From Paraspadella gotoi (taxonomy: Eukaryota > Chaetognatha), in contig CM119268.1 of NCBI GenBank assembly GCA_051294375.1, positions 22,757,427 to 22,821,426 of the forward strand: DNA of 64,000 nucleotides. Reading direction: 5' to 3'. The position numbers and the translations under genes were made by a program. The notes under the pieces are model-generated. The model made no database searches. It was given only the letters and a program-made list of their open reading frames with translations, and was not told the origin of the DNA. Within the stretch, counting starts at the first letter, position 1. Every line of letters starts with the position of its first letter. Shown in pieces: positions 1 through 11,366 of this stretch.

Positions 1-353
1 GTAAGTCACTCATGGATTAAGTTTGGCGTCGGTCCAACGAATTGAGTGGCAAAGACGGAAGAGGAAATGATCTACTTGTTCTTCAGATCTGGAATTTGAC
101 TTTGACTTTGTAAAAATGAAATAAAAAGATATTAGATAACAATGTACACCCGTGAAGAGGAAGAGTAAACTAAATTGTATATATATACTTAATCGTTGCC
201 TTAATCCTTAAATTTTAGGAAACAATGAATGTATTGTACATATTATTTAATGATAAGAGATATTTTAGTCAGCAGTATCTCGCGTATCAATTGGTCTTGC
301 ATTTCTTCTTTGACACGTCACCGCTGATCTTCCCCCCCCCCATCCCTGCAGAC

Positions 354-2805
354 ATGAACGAATCTTCCGACTCCCGTCGCGCGACGCCCGTTCCAGTCCG
401 CGCCGTCTACATCTGGGGACATAAGTTCGAAATCAATTTGGACGCGAAAGAAAAAGAAGAAAAAAATCACCTCAAGTTTGGAGACGATGCGGTTTTCTTC
501 GGGAGATCAGAGTCCGAGGAGCACGCCATGGCCACTCTGTCTCTAAGTGCGTTCGAGTTGAATATTGTTGTAATAAAAATCCGAAAGTTTAATTGATAAG
601 TATTTGTAATGCGAAGAGAATGGAAATAAAATATTGGACGGTTATCTCAATACTGCAATATACAATAACAAGTTCGTCTTTTACTTCATAAGTAAGCATA
701 GGCTAATGGAACAGATGGTCCGATAATTGACTTATCCAAGTCCACAACTCGCTTTTTCTTTCCGCAGGATTCACTGACATGGCGGCCATTCAATTTTGTT
801 TCAATCAAGATAGCCACAAATTTATCAATCTCGACCTCGGCGAGTCTCCTATCAACACGTTCCATGATATTTTCCAAGGTGCTTTCCTTTATAAATGTCG
901 CTTAAACTTGATAAATTCATAAAATGGAAAATTGGTATACAACCAATATAAAAATTCTCCATTCATTTAATAAATAAGCTATTTTGCCTCTGACTTTGGA
1001 CCGGCTATATTAGAATAATGTTGGGTGGCTTTAATGTCCGTTGACGAGAATTACGCTCCAACAATAAATTCTCGAATTAGTATTTTTATTTAACGCAGGC
1101 GACAAAACGGCAGAAAAGGTGAAAAGCATCTTTGTACAAATCGGGAATGAGAAGATGGAAGATGGCGCAAAGGAGTCGTTGGCGGAAAGATTGAAGGGAG
1201 TTGGCGAAAGGTTTTCGATCCCAGTCGAGGAAATTAGAGAGGTTTCCAAAGCAGCCAGGTCAGCACAAAAATTAAAAGAGTTGGCTGTTTTATGGTGTAC
1301 GTAGAAGAGCGTTGTTATGACCTGTGTCTGTGCCACTTTCTTGCCCCAAATACGCCAATATTTTTAGTTGAAGTGTAGAGATGAGTCCACGACTTAAGGG
1401 GTTCGCGAGGTTTGCCCTCTAACACTTGATTCCGATCCAATGATGAATGGACGAGGTTTTCGGATTAAAGTAAGCGACTGCAACAATAAAAGGTTCTGCT
1501 CGGCTAAGGTCAACTGACCCGACTGCAAAATAAAAATTATTGACCCGACTCAATAGTTCGTGTTAGAAAAATTTCTCCTGTGGAAAACAAAAAAAAATAA
1601 AAAAAATGATTTGGGTCTTTTCAGGTTCTCATTAACTTTTTTTTGACCATTTGCGCAAACGCGAGAGAGAGAGAGAGAGATATGAGATATGAGATTGAGT
1701 TTAACATTCATCCGTCTTTAATGACTAACCTCATATTTTCGTTTTATTTCACCGTTCATCTGAGCATAATTCTCCAATTCTCTCCTACAGAACTTTTTTC
1801 AAATACCTCAAGTATTTTCTCCCTCTTCTCAACTCTGGCACGGAATCTTTTCCGTTCGACATCAAACGCGAAGTCACTGGTTGCGATCTCGACCGAGCCA
1901 TAGTCAAACGCGAGGTCGGCGCCTTCAACGTCAAACGCGAACCCGTCAACGCCAACGGCGCCGAAGAGAATCCGATGCCTTATTCCGACTCTTCCTCCGC
2001 CTTGCCCGATTTCGAACGGAACATGAGAAGTTCCATTCCTCTTTCCTCCGCCTTGCCCGATTCTGAACGGAACATGGGAAGTTCCATTCCTCTTTCCTCC
2101 GCCTTGCCCGATTTCGAACGGAACATGGGAAGTTCCATTCCTCTTTCCTCCGCCTTGCCCGATTCCGAACGGAACATGGGAAGCTCCATTCCTCTTTCCT
2201 CCGTCTTGCCCGATTTCGAACGGAACATGGGAAGTTCCATTCCTCTTTCCTCTTTGGCGCCACTTCCGCCTCCTCCTCTCCCCGTTTCTCACTTTTCTCC
2301 AGTTTCGCCTGCGGATTCGTCGGCTGCTCCTTCGTTGACGTTGAACTGGGCGCTACCTCCACAGGCTCCGCCTGCTCTCCATCCGTCGATGTCCCGAGAA
2401 CCGATGAGAGCGGCCGAGGCTCCGACGGGATCCTCCAATCAGGGTTACCCTGATCCGTCTCATTTGTCAACCGCGCCTTATTTCCCCGCCGCCTCGTCGG
2501 CCGCGGCCTCGGCGATCCCCGCAGTCTCTGAGGCCGCTGTCGCTCCGCCCGTCAATCCGCACGTAACCGCGGCAGCGTCCTCCCCTGCGGAAGCATCCGA
2601 CGCAGCGGCATCCGCCGCAGCAGCATCCGCTGCAGCAGCTAACGCCGCATCGAAATCTACATCGCCCTTTGCTAATATGATCTTTGAGTTCAATAAAGAA
2701 ATGACCGAATTCATCAACTCTGATTTGGAATTAGAAAATTATATCATTCTCCCGTCTCAAAGTGCTTCCAACCCGGAATATCTGAGTCGTATTAAGGGGA
2801 GTTGA
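354..2805 (+). CDS. Unrecognised protein with SUMO-like motifs, 17-residue tandem repeats and an Ala-rich tail
   Basis: Four exons join in phase: 354–546 (the exon itself begins at 352), 768–878, 1099–1258 and 1791–2805, giving about 492 residues if ATG 354 is the start. The window opens with GTAAGT, which reads like a donor, so a further 5' exon may lie just outside and the start is provisional. The first three exons encode a compact, charged region with no family I recognise. Exon 4 begins with three close ψKxE motifs (IKRE, VKRE, VKRE; codons near 1860–1940), the consensus for SUMO attachment. It continues with five 17-residue repeats (SALPDxERNM core), a Pro/Ser-rich stretch and an Ala-rich segment before the stop. 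Composition suggests a nuclear regulator, but that is inference. Intron 2 carries a copy of the dispersed repeat. Confidence 0.6.
919..1008 (-). repeat. Dispersed repeat family, copy A (3' part)
   Basis: Its reverse complement matches the 3' end of the copy at 56575–56795: the GGCAAGATAGCTTATTTATT block followed by the tail ending ATATTGGTTGTACCAATTT. It sits in intron 2 of the first gene. Only the terminal ~90 bp are recognisable. Confidence 0.7.
1993..2247 (+). repeat. Coding minisatellite, five 51-bp units
   Basis: Five head-to-tail 51-bp units inside exon 4 of the first gene, each encoding a 17-residue SALPDxERNMxSSIPL-type repeat. Units differ at only a few bases (TTC/TCC/TCT alternation changes Phe to Ser), which points to recent expansion or homogenisation. 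Confidence 0.9.
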
Positions 2806-2814
2806 GTGATTACT

Positions 2815-2960
2815 TAATGCGAGAGGGAGTCTGGATTGAAAAAAAAGCTTACAGGATCTTGTAATGTTATTATCTTGTAAGAGAGATGGAGGCCACCGCC
2901 ATAGTCTGTCAAAAGTAAAGGGCAAGATGGCTTGTTTATTTAATGAAGAAAAGACTGAAT
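2815..2960 (+). repeat. Dispersed repeat family, copy B
   Basis: Matches copies C and E across the AGTCT..ATTGAA..AGCTT, ATTATCTTGTAAGAG and GGCAAGATGGCTT blocks in the same order. It lies just after the stop codon of the first gene, so it may sit in its 3' UTR or in the 2806–3183 spacer. Apart from this copy I see nothing in that spacer. Confidence 0.7.
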
Positions 2961-3183
2961 AATTTCAACTTCATAAATTAAGGCGGCGCGGCCCTCGGGT
3001 CCTTTTCTTGAGCTCTCTGCTACCAATAAAAAAAAATTATTAGTTTATTTAATAAACTCGCTATCTTTCCCTCGTCATAGGACGTCCCTCTTACAACACA
3101 ATAGCATTTTAAGACCTTGGAAGTTTTCAAGTTTATATATAAAACTTTAACCCCCCCTCCCAAAAAAAACCAACAAAAAACAG

Positions 3184-4420
3184 GAACTGCGAACGAAGCA
3201 TCAAAGCAAAAAGAGCCAATTGGAAATCAAAATGCGCGACTGCATCCACAACAGCGAAGAGCAGAAGCGGATCGATCTCAAGATCGCATATCGAGAGATG
3301 TGGGTCACCAACTTGACGTTTCAGACGAAGATGATCGAGGCTTCGCGCGAGAGTGGGAGATCGAGAGCGGGAGAAGAGGAGCTCAGAAACCAACAGTCCG
3401 CTCCCGTCCCCCCTGTCCCAGGGCGGGCGGATGAAATCTCTGTGGGCAACTTGCCGCCAACGCGACACTCGGTTGCCGCGGCATCTGCGGCGCCGCAGGT
3501 AAGATTCAATTTTCACATTTGTCTCTTTTAAAATTTGCTTTGTAAATGACATTACATGATTCGAGTGTTCTAATTAATAACGATCCTTTTAACAGACGAG
3601 CCTGATAAGACCTCAGCCAAATGTCCAGGATGAGCAAGAACTCAGAGCGATCCTTCAACATCAACAGAATCAACAACAAAAACGATCCAACGACCAACAA
3701 GAGCAACAGATAAAAAAAAAGAAGTCACAGAAACCTCCACAATCGCGCCAGCCGAGGCCTCGACAGCCACGACAGGCCGCTCCCCGGCTACCGTCACCTT
3801 CTCACCAGCCACTCCAGTATCAATCGCTACAGCAGTTTCCACATCCGCAGCTGCCACCCTCTCATCAGCCACTTCCGCCACCGCAACCACCTCCGCAGCA
3901 TCCACCGCAACAGCTCCATCCACTTTCGCACCTTCCACTTTCGCACCTTCCGCAACAAGAGCGAGCTCTACCTACCTCTCCGCTCAGGGTCGAGATTCCT
4001 AGCAATCATAAGGTAATTGCTCGGTTGGAGCGAGAGACCGGAGGAAACGGTGAGCCAATTTTAAACGTTGCGAGTCAACAGACGCAGCCCATTTCCCTCA
4101 CAACTAATACTATAAGTTCAACGAAGGAAGGAACTAGTCAAATAAACGATATTTCCATAGAACAACGACTAATGCTCTTACGACACTTCCAGAGCCACAT
4201 GCCCATTCCTCCTCCGCCTCCCCCATCGCTTCCCGGGGTGGCGAACCAAGCGATGCAGGCGCCTCCCGCCGCCAATGGTCATTTTGGTCATGCGGGCATG
4301 CCGGCTTTTCCAGGAATGCTACCGCCGAATCTCCTGTCGCATGGACTGCTGTCCCAGCATATGTCTCGACCGTTCAACGTCACGTTGCCAAATAATTTAT
4401 CCAATATTCCTCGACAATGA
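3184..4420 (+). CDS. Unrecognised coiled-coil and Gln/Pro-rich protein
   Basis: Two exons join in phase 0: 3184–3498 and 3596–4420. The reading frame is open from the acceptor at 3183, and the first in-frame ATG is 3232 (363 residues from there), so an upstream exon is possible. The N-terminal third is charged and helical-looking (roughly 3184–3370). The second exon encodes a Gln/Lys-rich block, then a Pro/Gln/His-rich block and a Pro/Met/Leu-rich tail ending in IPRQ. No catalytic motif is visible. The composition resembles transcriptional co-regulators, but I cannot assign a family. It might be one transcription unit with the gene ending at 2805; no splice pair was found that bypasses that stop. 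Confidence 0.5.
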
Positions 4421-5406
4421 TTGGCAACCAAAAAATCGTTACTACTCTTTCTTTGTTTTAATGTTTTTTTTTTTCACAAAATCCCTTTTTTAACAATGAT
4501 TGAAATTAATTTTTGATTTTGACTTTTTGCATTTTGTTTAGTGTCCTGCGTAATGTTACGAATTTATGCATGTTTTGAAACCACGAATATAAGAATTTTT
4601 TAAATTTGTTCATCAACGCTCAAAATTTATTAATAGTCGAAATAGACGCAATATTTTTTTTCAGCTCGCTTCATTTGTGATATTTGAATTTTGCCGCGTG
4701 TGTAGCTCGACTGAATTCGACACGTCGCAACCTCTTTTCCGCCATCTATCGGACGGTCTCGTCAAAGACGTCGATGGCCTCGTAATTCCGAGTTAGAATT
4801 CCCCAATAATATCTTTATATACTATCTTTATATACAATATCTTTTTATACTAAAACCTATTTTGCTGAGCGTCATTTTTGTGAGCCTTTTATCCTGCAGT
4901 TAACAATAAAACATCGATTAGAATGAACAGAAACGAAGAAAATAAAAAGTTGGAGAACCACGAAGTCGAAAATTAGAATCAAAGAAATCAAATTTTGGTC
5001 TTTATCGAGGGAAGACCCTTGGACGTCAGCTTAGAAGACGTCCTCTGACAATTTTGGTTCCACAGAAATCTTTTTGCGAAACTTCACAACGATGACTTTT
5101 ATGGGATTTATCCATTTTTACATAGAGAAAACCCTCCCTGAAAAACGGAGGGAACACCTAACCGCGACTTCTACTATGAGTCAATAGTGTTGGACGCAAA
5201 CTTTTGATAAACATTTGGATCTGTTTATTATTTATTTCCGCGTATTTCTTGATCAATAAAACTTTAATTTAACTGAGATTCACAAAAGCCAAATAAAAAA
5301 TCTGAAGTCATTTCCGTGAAAAATCCTCGATTTTTTAGAAAAAAAACTTTTTATCTAAGAAAGACTACATAAATTACATACATGAATACATACATACATT
5401 CGCAAT
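4421..5406. other. Intergenic, AT-rich
   Basis: No conserved reading frame on either strand. A short GC-richer patch near 4710–4795 interrupts otherwise AT-rich sequence. The stretch should hold the 3' UTR of the preceding gene and the promoter of the SET gene; I cannot place either. Confidence 0.5.
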
Positions 5407-6408
5407 ATGCATCGATCCTTCCCGACTTTACCTTCTAATTGGGAATCGAGGCCGATCTACGTCGATCCTTCGACGCCTCAACCGACTCTCCATCATCTCG
5501 AGACCATAGATTATATACGGACCAACGTCCCTGGCCCCGGATGTGATTTGGAAGACTTCGAGCCTGACGTCGCCGGCTGCGATTGCGACCCCGACGACGA
5601 GGGGTTTGTCTGTAGGGATTCTTCTTGCTCCTGCGCTCGTCGGTTCGGCCACGCCTACTCGAATATTCCTCGACTCAAGACGACGATCGACGATGAGATC
5701 GAACCCTCGCTCTTCTCTCGCCCGATCCTCGAATGCGGCGTCAATTGTCTCTGCGCGTCTCGCGTCGCCTCCTGCGCCAATCGAGTCGTCGGCGCCGGAC
5801 CGGCTTTCGACGTCCTTCTCTTTTATGACGAGAAGAAAGGGTTCGGCCTCAAAGCCGCCGTCGACATCCCCGTCGGGGGCTTCGTCTGCGAATACGCGGG
5901 CGAAGTGATTGGGGAGGAGGAGGCGAGGAAGAGGATCGAGAGGAAAAGAGGAAGAAGAGGAAGGACGATGAACTACGTGATCGTGTTGAGCGAACGATCG
6001 AGCGGAAGTGTTGAAGACGACTCGACGCTGCGCACCATCGACGATAATGACCCGACGCTGCGAACGATCAATGGCGACAACTCGATGCTGCGCATGATCA
6101 GTAAAAAGTCGACGCTGCGCACGATCGTCGACGCCGAGTTTCGCTTCAACGTTGGTCACTTCATCAATCACTCGTGCGACCCAAATCTCGTCATGATTCC
6201 AGTGAGGGAGACGCGTCAAGTCCCTCGTCTCGCGCTCTTCGCCAGACGACACGTGGCGGCCTTGGAGGAGTTGACGTTTCACTACGGAGGCGTGACGAGG
6301 AGGCGTGAGGGGACGGATTCTGGCATCGGCGGCGGCGATCGCGTCGCTTGTTTGTGCGGCTCCGAAAACTGCGCCCAATTTTTGCCTTTCGATGTCGACG
6401 TTTTGTGA
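5407..6408 (+). CDS. SETMAR-like: SETMAR-type SET-domain histone methyltransferase (no transposase part), intronless
   Basis: A single exon of 333 residues. A Cys-rich pre-SET (GCDCDPDDEGFVC..SCSC, then ECGVNCLC..CANRVV; residues ~60–135) precedes the SET core. The core has GFGLKA, FVCEYAGEVIG, the cofactor/knot motif FINHSCDPNL and ELTFHYG, followed by a post-SET CLCGSENC and the ending FLPF. The order and the FLPF ending match the SET half of human SETMAR and its stand-alone orthologues, which methylate H3 lysines (H3K36 reported for SETMAR). The mariner transposase half, a primate fusion, is absent as expected. The SET core is interrupted at residues ~205–240 by four TLRTI-type repeats. 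The substrate is inferred from the family. Confidence 0.9.
   Translation: MHRSFPTLPSNWESRPIYVDPSTPQPTLHHLETIDYIRTNVPGPGCDLEDFEPDVAGCDCDPDDEGFVCRDSSCSCARRFGHAYSNIPRLKTTIDDEIEPSLFSRPILECGVNCLCASRVASCANRVVGAGPAFDVLLFYDEKKGFGLKAAVDIPVGGFVCEYAGEVIGEEEARKRIERKRGRRGRTMNYVIVLSERSSGSVEDDSTLRTIDDNDPTLRTINGDNSMLRMISKKSTLRTIVDAEFRFNVGHFINHSCDPNLVMIPVRETRQVPRLALFARRHVAALEELTFHYGGVTRRREGTDSGIGGGDRVACLCGSENCAQFLPFDVDVL
6021..6132 (+). repeat. In-frame ~30-bp repeat inside the SET domain
   Basis: About four units with a CGACGCTGCGCACSATC core encode TLRTI-like repeats. They lie between the NYVIVLSE strand and the FRFNVGHF segment of the SET fold, where a surface loop is expected. Confidence 0.8.
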
Positions 6409-6951
6409 CGCAGGAAGAAAATCTCACGGTGAACCAGGTGATGATGCGAATACTTGATCGACAAATTTCTCGCCGCAGATTCGAATTTTTCGACGGATAA
6501 TGTAGAAGATCATTTGTGAATTTTTACGCGTTTTAGAATTATTTATTAAAAATAAACAAATGAAGATTGGGAGACTAACCTCGTCGCGTTTTCTTCTCAT
6601 TTGCGAAAGGATCTCGAGAGAGACGCGCAGAGGCGTCGTCGCTCGACCTTTGGCGAAGCAAGAGTATGAAAGGAAAAAGGTCAGTTTGAGTGACGAGCGA
6701 AGTTGGCCGGTGCAGGATGATTGAGGAGTTAAAAGTGTGTGAAGCGAATTCGATTTCAAAATCGGTTTGGATGGCTGAGTTGAAAGTTTTGTAAAATGTC
6801 GAAAGACTTGTTTAAAATATTTTTGCCGATCATCGTCATCAGAGAATTTATCATCGTTTCCACTAAATGACTAATCTCCGTTCTGTCTTTCGACAATCAA
6901 ATCACAATCATTCAAAATAGAACGAGTAAAAGTGTGTCCGCCTCAATTTCA
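6409..6951. other. Intergenic; possible 5' exon of the EF-Tu gene
   Basis: No confident gene. An open stretch ending at AAAAAG|GTCAGT (~6690) could splice to an acceptor at 6920 and join the EF-Tu frame in phase, which would add a basic leader. The acceptor has a poor pyrimidine tract, so I left it out of the model. Confidence 0.3.
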
Positions 6952-9039
6952 ATGGATTCCCTCTTGGTCTCCCAGCCTCACATAAACGTCGGGACCATCG
7001 GCCACGTTGATCACGGAAAGACGAGTCTCACTTCCGCCATAACCAAAGTCCTCGCTCTCGAAGGGAAGGCCGACTTCAGGGCCTACGATCAAATCGACAA
7101 CTTGAGCATCGAAAAACAAAAGGGCATCACTATCAGTGCCACGTGCGTCAACTTTTTGACGCCGTCATTCGTTGCGCCTCCTAGAGTTATCCTTTTATTT
7201 TTATTTTGACAGTCACGTTGAATACGAAACCGAGGCGCGTCATTACTCGCACATCGATTGCCCGGGCCATATCGATTATATTAAGAATATGATAACTGGT
7301 TAGTGTTAGTTTATTAGTGGTATCTATTTTAATTCTCGAGCGACGGTGAAAGGGAGTTAAAATGACACGGGAACAGAATTTGACAAGTCAATGTCAATAC
7401 GACAATATGCAAATGATTGATGAACTCGATCTCATTTTCGGTTGAATCAAAAGTTCATCTCTTATAACTGTGGGGTATGAAATACTACCACTACAACCCA
7501 TAAATTCGGATTCCAGGCGCCTTCCTGATGGACGGCGCCATCCTTGTCTTGGCGGCCAACTCGGGAGTGATGCCCCAGACCCGCGAGCACCTCATCCTCG
7601 CCCGGCAAATCGGGTTGGAGAGGCTCGTCGTATTCATCAACAAAGTGGACATCGTCGACGAAGCCACGGTCCAACTCTGCGACGCCGAAATCAGGGAGAT
7701 GATCGCCGATCACGGGTCAGTTGGACGAGGCCTTTGACGAGCGCAATCCAACCCTTGCGTGACTTTCCTCAACGCGTTCGCAGGTTCGACGGCGAGGGAA
7801 CGCCCGTTGTGTCCGGGTCGGCCCGTTGCGCTTTAGAGGAGACAAACCCGGATGTCGGTCATCGATCGATCATCTCGCTTCTCGAGGCGCTAGACAAGTA
7901 GGCCCCCTCATGCAAGAATTAATTTTGTCTTTTGCTTTATCTATGATTTAACTAAGTATAACTCTTTCCCAGTCACATCCCGATTCCCCAACGATCTATC
8001 GATTCTCCGGGTCTTCTCTCCATCAGCAGCTCATACAGCATTCCCGGTCGAGGAACAGTCGTCGCCGGAATCCTCGAACGGGGACTCTTCAAGAAGGGAG
8101 ATCAAGTTGAACTTTTAGGTTTGTTCGAGGGTTTTAATTTAGTATTCTAATTAGACATTGTGTTAAGATTTTTTTTCGTTGCGCTTTAATTAAAGAGAAA
8201 ACAAAGTTAATCTGTTTCCAAACAACGTGTTTTTTATTTAAAAAAACCGGAGATGTTTCGTCTAGATTTTTTGTTTTGTTATTTTTTTAAATAAAAAAAC
8301 TCGTTTGGAAAAATATAATTATTAACTTTTTCTCTTTAGTATTCTAATTGATGTACAAACATGTAAACATTTAATTGTCACTGATCAGGTTACGAGCGCG
8401 AATTCAAGAGCACCGTGCTCAGTTTGGAGACTTTTCACAAAACTGTGAAAGTGGCGGAACCGGGAGACAACATCGGGGTTTTGGTCAGAGGCGTCAGGAG
8501 GAAAGGACTTAGGAGAGGAATGATCTTGTGCAAGGCTGGAACGGCCAAAGTTTACAATCGGTAAGCTGGGTAAAAGATCAGTGTTTAAAAAGCCCCCCCC
8601 GCAACAAAAAACAACAGCTTGAACTGAATTCAGGGTCGTGGCCCGTCTCTTCCTATTGGGCTCAGCCGAGGGCGGGCTGGACTTCCCCGTTGCCAACGAC
8701 TCCATCTTTCAGATTTTCTCGCGAACTTTTCGATTGACGACCAACTTGACCATCCTGGATGAGAACCGGGAGATGGCGATGCCGGGCGAGGTCGTCGACG
8801 TGGAGCTCATGCTCACAAGGAAGATGCATCTGCCCGTCGGATCGAGGTTAAATTCTCGGTTCGTCGGTCCGTCCGTCCGTCTGTGAATTTGAATATTCCG
8901 TTACGTCTTCTCCAGATTCACGTTGCGCAAGGAATTCCTGACGGCCGGGTTCGGCGTCGTTACCGAGACGCTGTCCGACGCCGACGATGCGGCTCTGCTG
9001 CGCCGGTGGCCGAAAATGAAGATGCCCTCTCGTCGTTGA
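6952..9039 (+). CDS. TUFM: EF-Tu family translation elongation factor (mitochondrial-type)
   Basis: Eight exons: 6952–7142, 7213–7298, 7517–7715, 7784–7897, 7973–8118, 8389–8560, 8634–8846, 8916–9039; 414 residues. The GTPase motifs are present: GHVDHGKT (P-loop), KGITIS (switch I), DCPGH (G3), NKVD (G4) and SGSARCALE (G5). Domains II and III follow ([20 protein letters not shown] near the end). EF-Tu delivers aminoacyl-tRNA to the ribosome as a GTP complex, and the closest family is mitochondrial TUFM. Oddities are GHIDYIKNM where almost all EF-Tu have GHADYVKNM, and an N-terminus that starts 11 residues before the conserved NVGTIGH with no obvious targeting leader. It could be a divergent paralogue or lack its first exon. 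An AATAAA lies near 9206. Confidence 0.9.
7401..7440 (+). repeat. Octamer-core intronic element, copy 1
   Basis: ACAATATGCAAATGA with an ATGCAAAT core at 7407–7414, followed by GATGAACTC. It lies about 100 nt before the exon at 7517, in EF-Tu intron 2. Confidence 0.65.
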
Positions 9040-10303
9040 GGTCAAACTCTGGTTTTTCGAGTCATTGAATGTTATTGAAATAATTGCGTTCCAAGTTGAA
9101 TTTTTGTTGACTTATTTGTTTGTGTATTTTATCTGAATTTAATAGTTAAATGACTCTCATCGTTTTCTTTTAAGTTATTTAGGTTTTTGTTAGGTCTACG
9201 ATGACCAATAAACTGGAAAAAATTGTAGGCGTAGCTAGTTTTAAAACCTGCCAATCATCGACATGTACTACGAGGACTATTTTTGCGTTATTTTACTCAT
9301 AGCTCTTTAAATTCAGTTTTCGTTCTTAAAAAAATGAAGTAAAAAAAATATTTGAAAATTTGGACATGCTTTGGTGCTTTAAGTTCTCCATCACTCTTAC
9401 AAGATAATGACATAGCAGGTCCATGCAAGCTTTCAATCAAGACTCTCACAGTCTTGTTTATTCACTCCCAGAGTACCTGGCTTCCCCATCAATAGCTTCA
9501 ATAATCGATCAACAATATCAGTAAGCCTACCTTTGTTAGGGGTGGCCCATCTCAGTAAGTTGGGTCAAAAATTTTAATTATAGAAGATCTCTACCTTTGT
9601 GTCGCAAAAAAAACCTTTTGTTTTTTCTCTTTATTCGTTTCTCTTTTCTTCCGCCATCGACTTTCGTCGTCGTCGTCGTGGAAACAAATGAACAGCTCGA
9701 GTCGACGAAGGTGTTGGGTGGCAGGGAGGCGCCTCGATGCGTCCGCCACCGAATGCACCGCGTCTGCCACGAATCCAGACAATTCTTTTCTTTTTATTAT
9801 AAACCCTATCGTAGTCTTTCGTCGCCCCCACCCAAGTTTTGTTTCCTCGTTTTTGTCGTCTTGTTTCGCTTTGTTTTTCCACGAGAGCATATTTTTTTTT
9901 GGTTCGTCTTTGTTTCCATATTTTTTATTAGGGGATTATTTTCGGTTGTTTTGCATCATCAACTTATGTCGTTTTCGGAACGGAACGGCCCTTTTTATAC
10001 TTAACCGTCGTCGGTGTTAGGCTACGATAATTAGTTTAATTATCTTCTTATCAATGCCATTTTAGTAATGAGTTTTCTCGTTTCCCGGCGTTTTTCTTTT
10101 TCGGGATCAAGGATCAGTTAGACGATCAGTTGAAAATTTTCATCGTTACGTTTTTAAGTCCAATGAACGAGGAAAACTCTGGTACTTATGCTTTCTTCAT
10201 ATGCGCTGAATGCTTCAATCCAATAATTTGGCTTTTTCTCAGATTTCTCAAAGCCTAAAAAAAGTAATAATAACTTTATATTTAACGGATCTTTTTCCGA
10301 GAA
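9040..10303. other. Intergenic spacer with one repeat copy
   Basis: Contains the 3' region of the EF-Tu gene, repeat copy C (9387–9495) and a GC-rich patch at about 9650–9780 that is open on both strands. The patch matches no family I recognise and is not called. Confidence 0.4.
9387..9495 (-). repeat. Dispersed repeat family, copy C (5' part)
   Basis: The reverse complement matches the 5' half of copy E nearly base for base, from GGGGAAGCCAGGTACTCTGG to ATTATCTTGTAAGAGTGATGG. The 3' half is missing. Confidence 0.8.
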
Positions 10304-11366
10304 ATGGGATTCATGTCTGAACAAGAAACACCGGGCGCGACGCGTCTCGTTTTGGGCGACGCCCTCTCGCGTCACGTGGGCGAACGCGTCGCATTTATGG
10401 GTACCGTCCAGGGAACGGACGACGCGCAGGTCAGTGATTAAAACTCGTGAACCGATTAACTTAATTATCCGTCGTGATTCGTGATGATAACTCTCGCTGT
10501 TCACATTCCGATTTTCCGTGAAGAGATGAGCCCTTACCTACTCTGATGTGGCCTTTGGAACCGATCTAAGATCGTTTTAAAAAAACCTATTTTATAAACA
10601 TACCAATGTTTATTTATAACCCCCTTTTTCTCTTCGTTTTGTTTTTTGTCGCCTTGCTTCTCTCTTCCTTTCTCTTCACATTTGTTTTTTCTTTACCCTT
10701 CTTTTCTCTCTTCTCCCTTTTTTCTCCCCTTCTTTTTCTTCTCCCTTTCTTTTTTTCTTTTCTCTCTCCTTTTCTTTTGTCTCTCTTTTATTATATTCTC
10801 CCTTTTTTTTTCTTTTCTCCTCTCACGCTTTCTTTCTCCTTTCTTTTTTTTTTCTTCCTTTCTGCTACTTTCTCCTTTCCTTTTCCTCTCCTTTTCTGTC
10901 TCCTTTTCTTTCCTCATGCATCCAAGGTTCAGTTACGAGTTGTTCCAGCCGGAGGAGAGAAGACCGTCGTCGTCAACCTTCAAGAAGCCGAAGAGTTTCG
11001 CATCCAAGAAGGCGCTTCCGCTCTCATCGTCGGCACGGTCGGTTCACATCTCTTCTAAAGCATTTCATTGATTGATTGATTGATATTCATCGTTTGATTT
11101 GATTAATTAATTCATTTGAGTGTTCGATATTGATTGTTTGATATTGATTTGATTGTTTGATTGATCTATCGTCACCAATCCACTTCCGCTTTTCCTCTCC
11201 CCAGGTCGCGAACGATTCTCGAATCACGGAGGCGTATTGCTCGGCGCCGCACTCCGACGCCCCCGACGCCGCGGATTCTCCGTCCTTCAACGCGGAGCTC
11301 TACCAACGCGCCGTCGAGACCCTCGACCGATTTCCGCAAATGTACAAAACTTCGCCGCCGCCGTGA
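10304..11366 (+). CDS. RPA3: Replication protein A 14 kDa subunit
   Basis: Three exons: 10304–10429, 10927–11037, 11205–11366; 132 residues, or 129 if the second in-frame ATG at 10313 is used. The protein is one small OB fold (GERVAFMGTVQ..; LIVGTVAND) ending in the family-typical helix FNAELYQRAVETLDRFPQMY, close to human RPA3 DLGLYNEAVKIIHDFPQFY. RPA3 is the smallest subunit of the RPA heterotrimer, and its C-terminal helix forms the trimer core that binds single-stranded DNA in replication and repair. The acceptor before exon 2 is AAG rather than CAG. Intron 1 is mostly one long pyrimidine tract. Confidence 0.9.
10616..10918 (+). repeat. Near-pure polypyrimidine tract (~300 bp)
   Basis: Almost uninterrupted C/T on the plus strand, filling most of RPA3 intron 1. 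Open reading frames here are only a consequence of the composition. Confidence 0.9.

Noticed and set aside
686-877. Minus-strand frame of 63 codons
   Set aside because: The plus strand here is exon 2 (768–878) of the first gene with matching phases on both sides.
1756-2292. Minus-strand frames over the 51-bp repeats
   Set aside because: They are open only because the 51-bp period is a multiple of three; the plus strand has spliced continuity and a proper ending.
9650-9780. GC-rich island open on both strands
   Set aside because: No start, splice partner or recognisable protein; could be an exon but cannot be supported.
10606-11071. Hydrophobic-looking ORFs of 140–150 codons
   Set aside because: They lie in the pyrimidine tract of RPA3 intron 1; the Phe/Ser/Leu composition is a direct result of C/T repeats.
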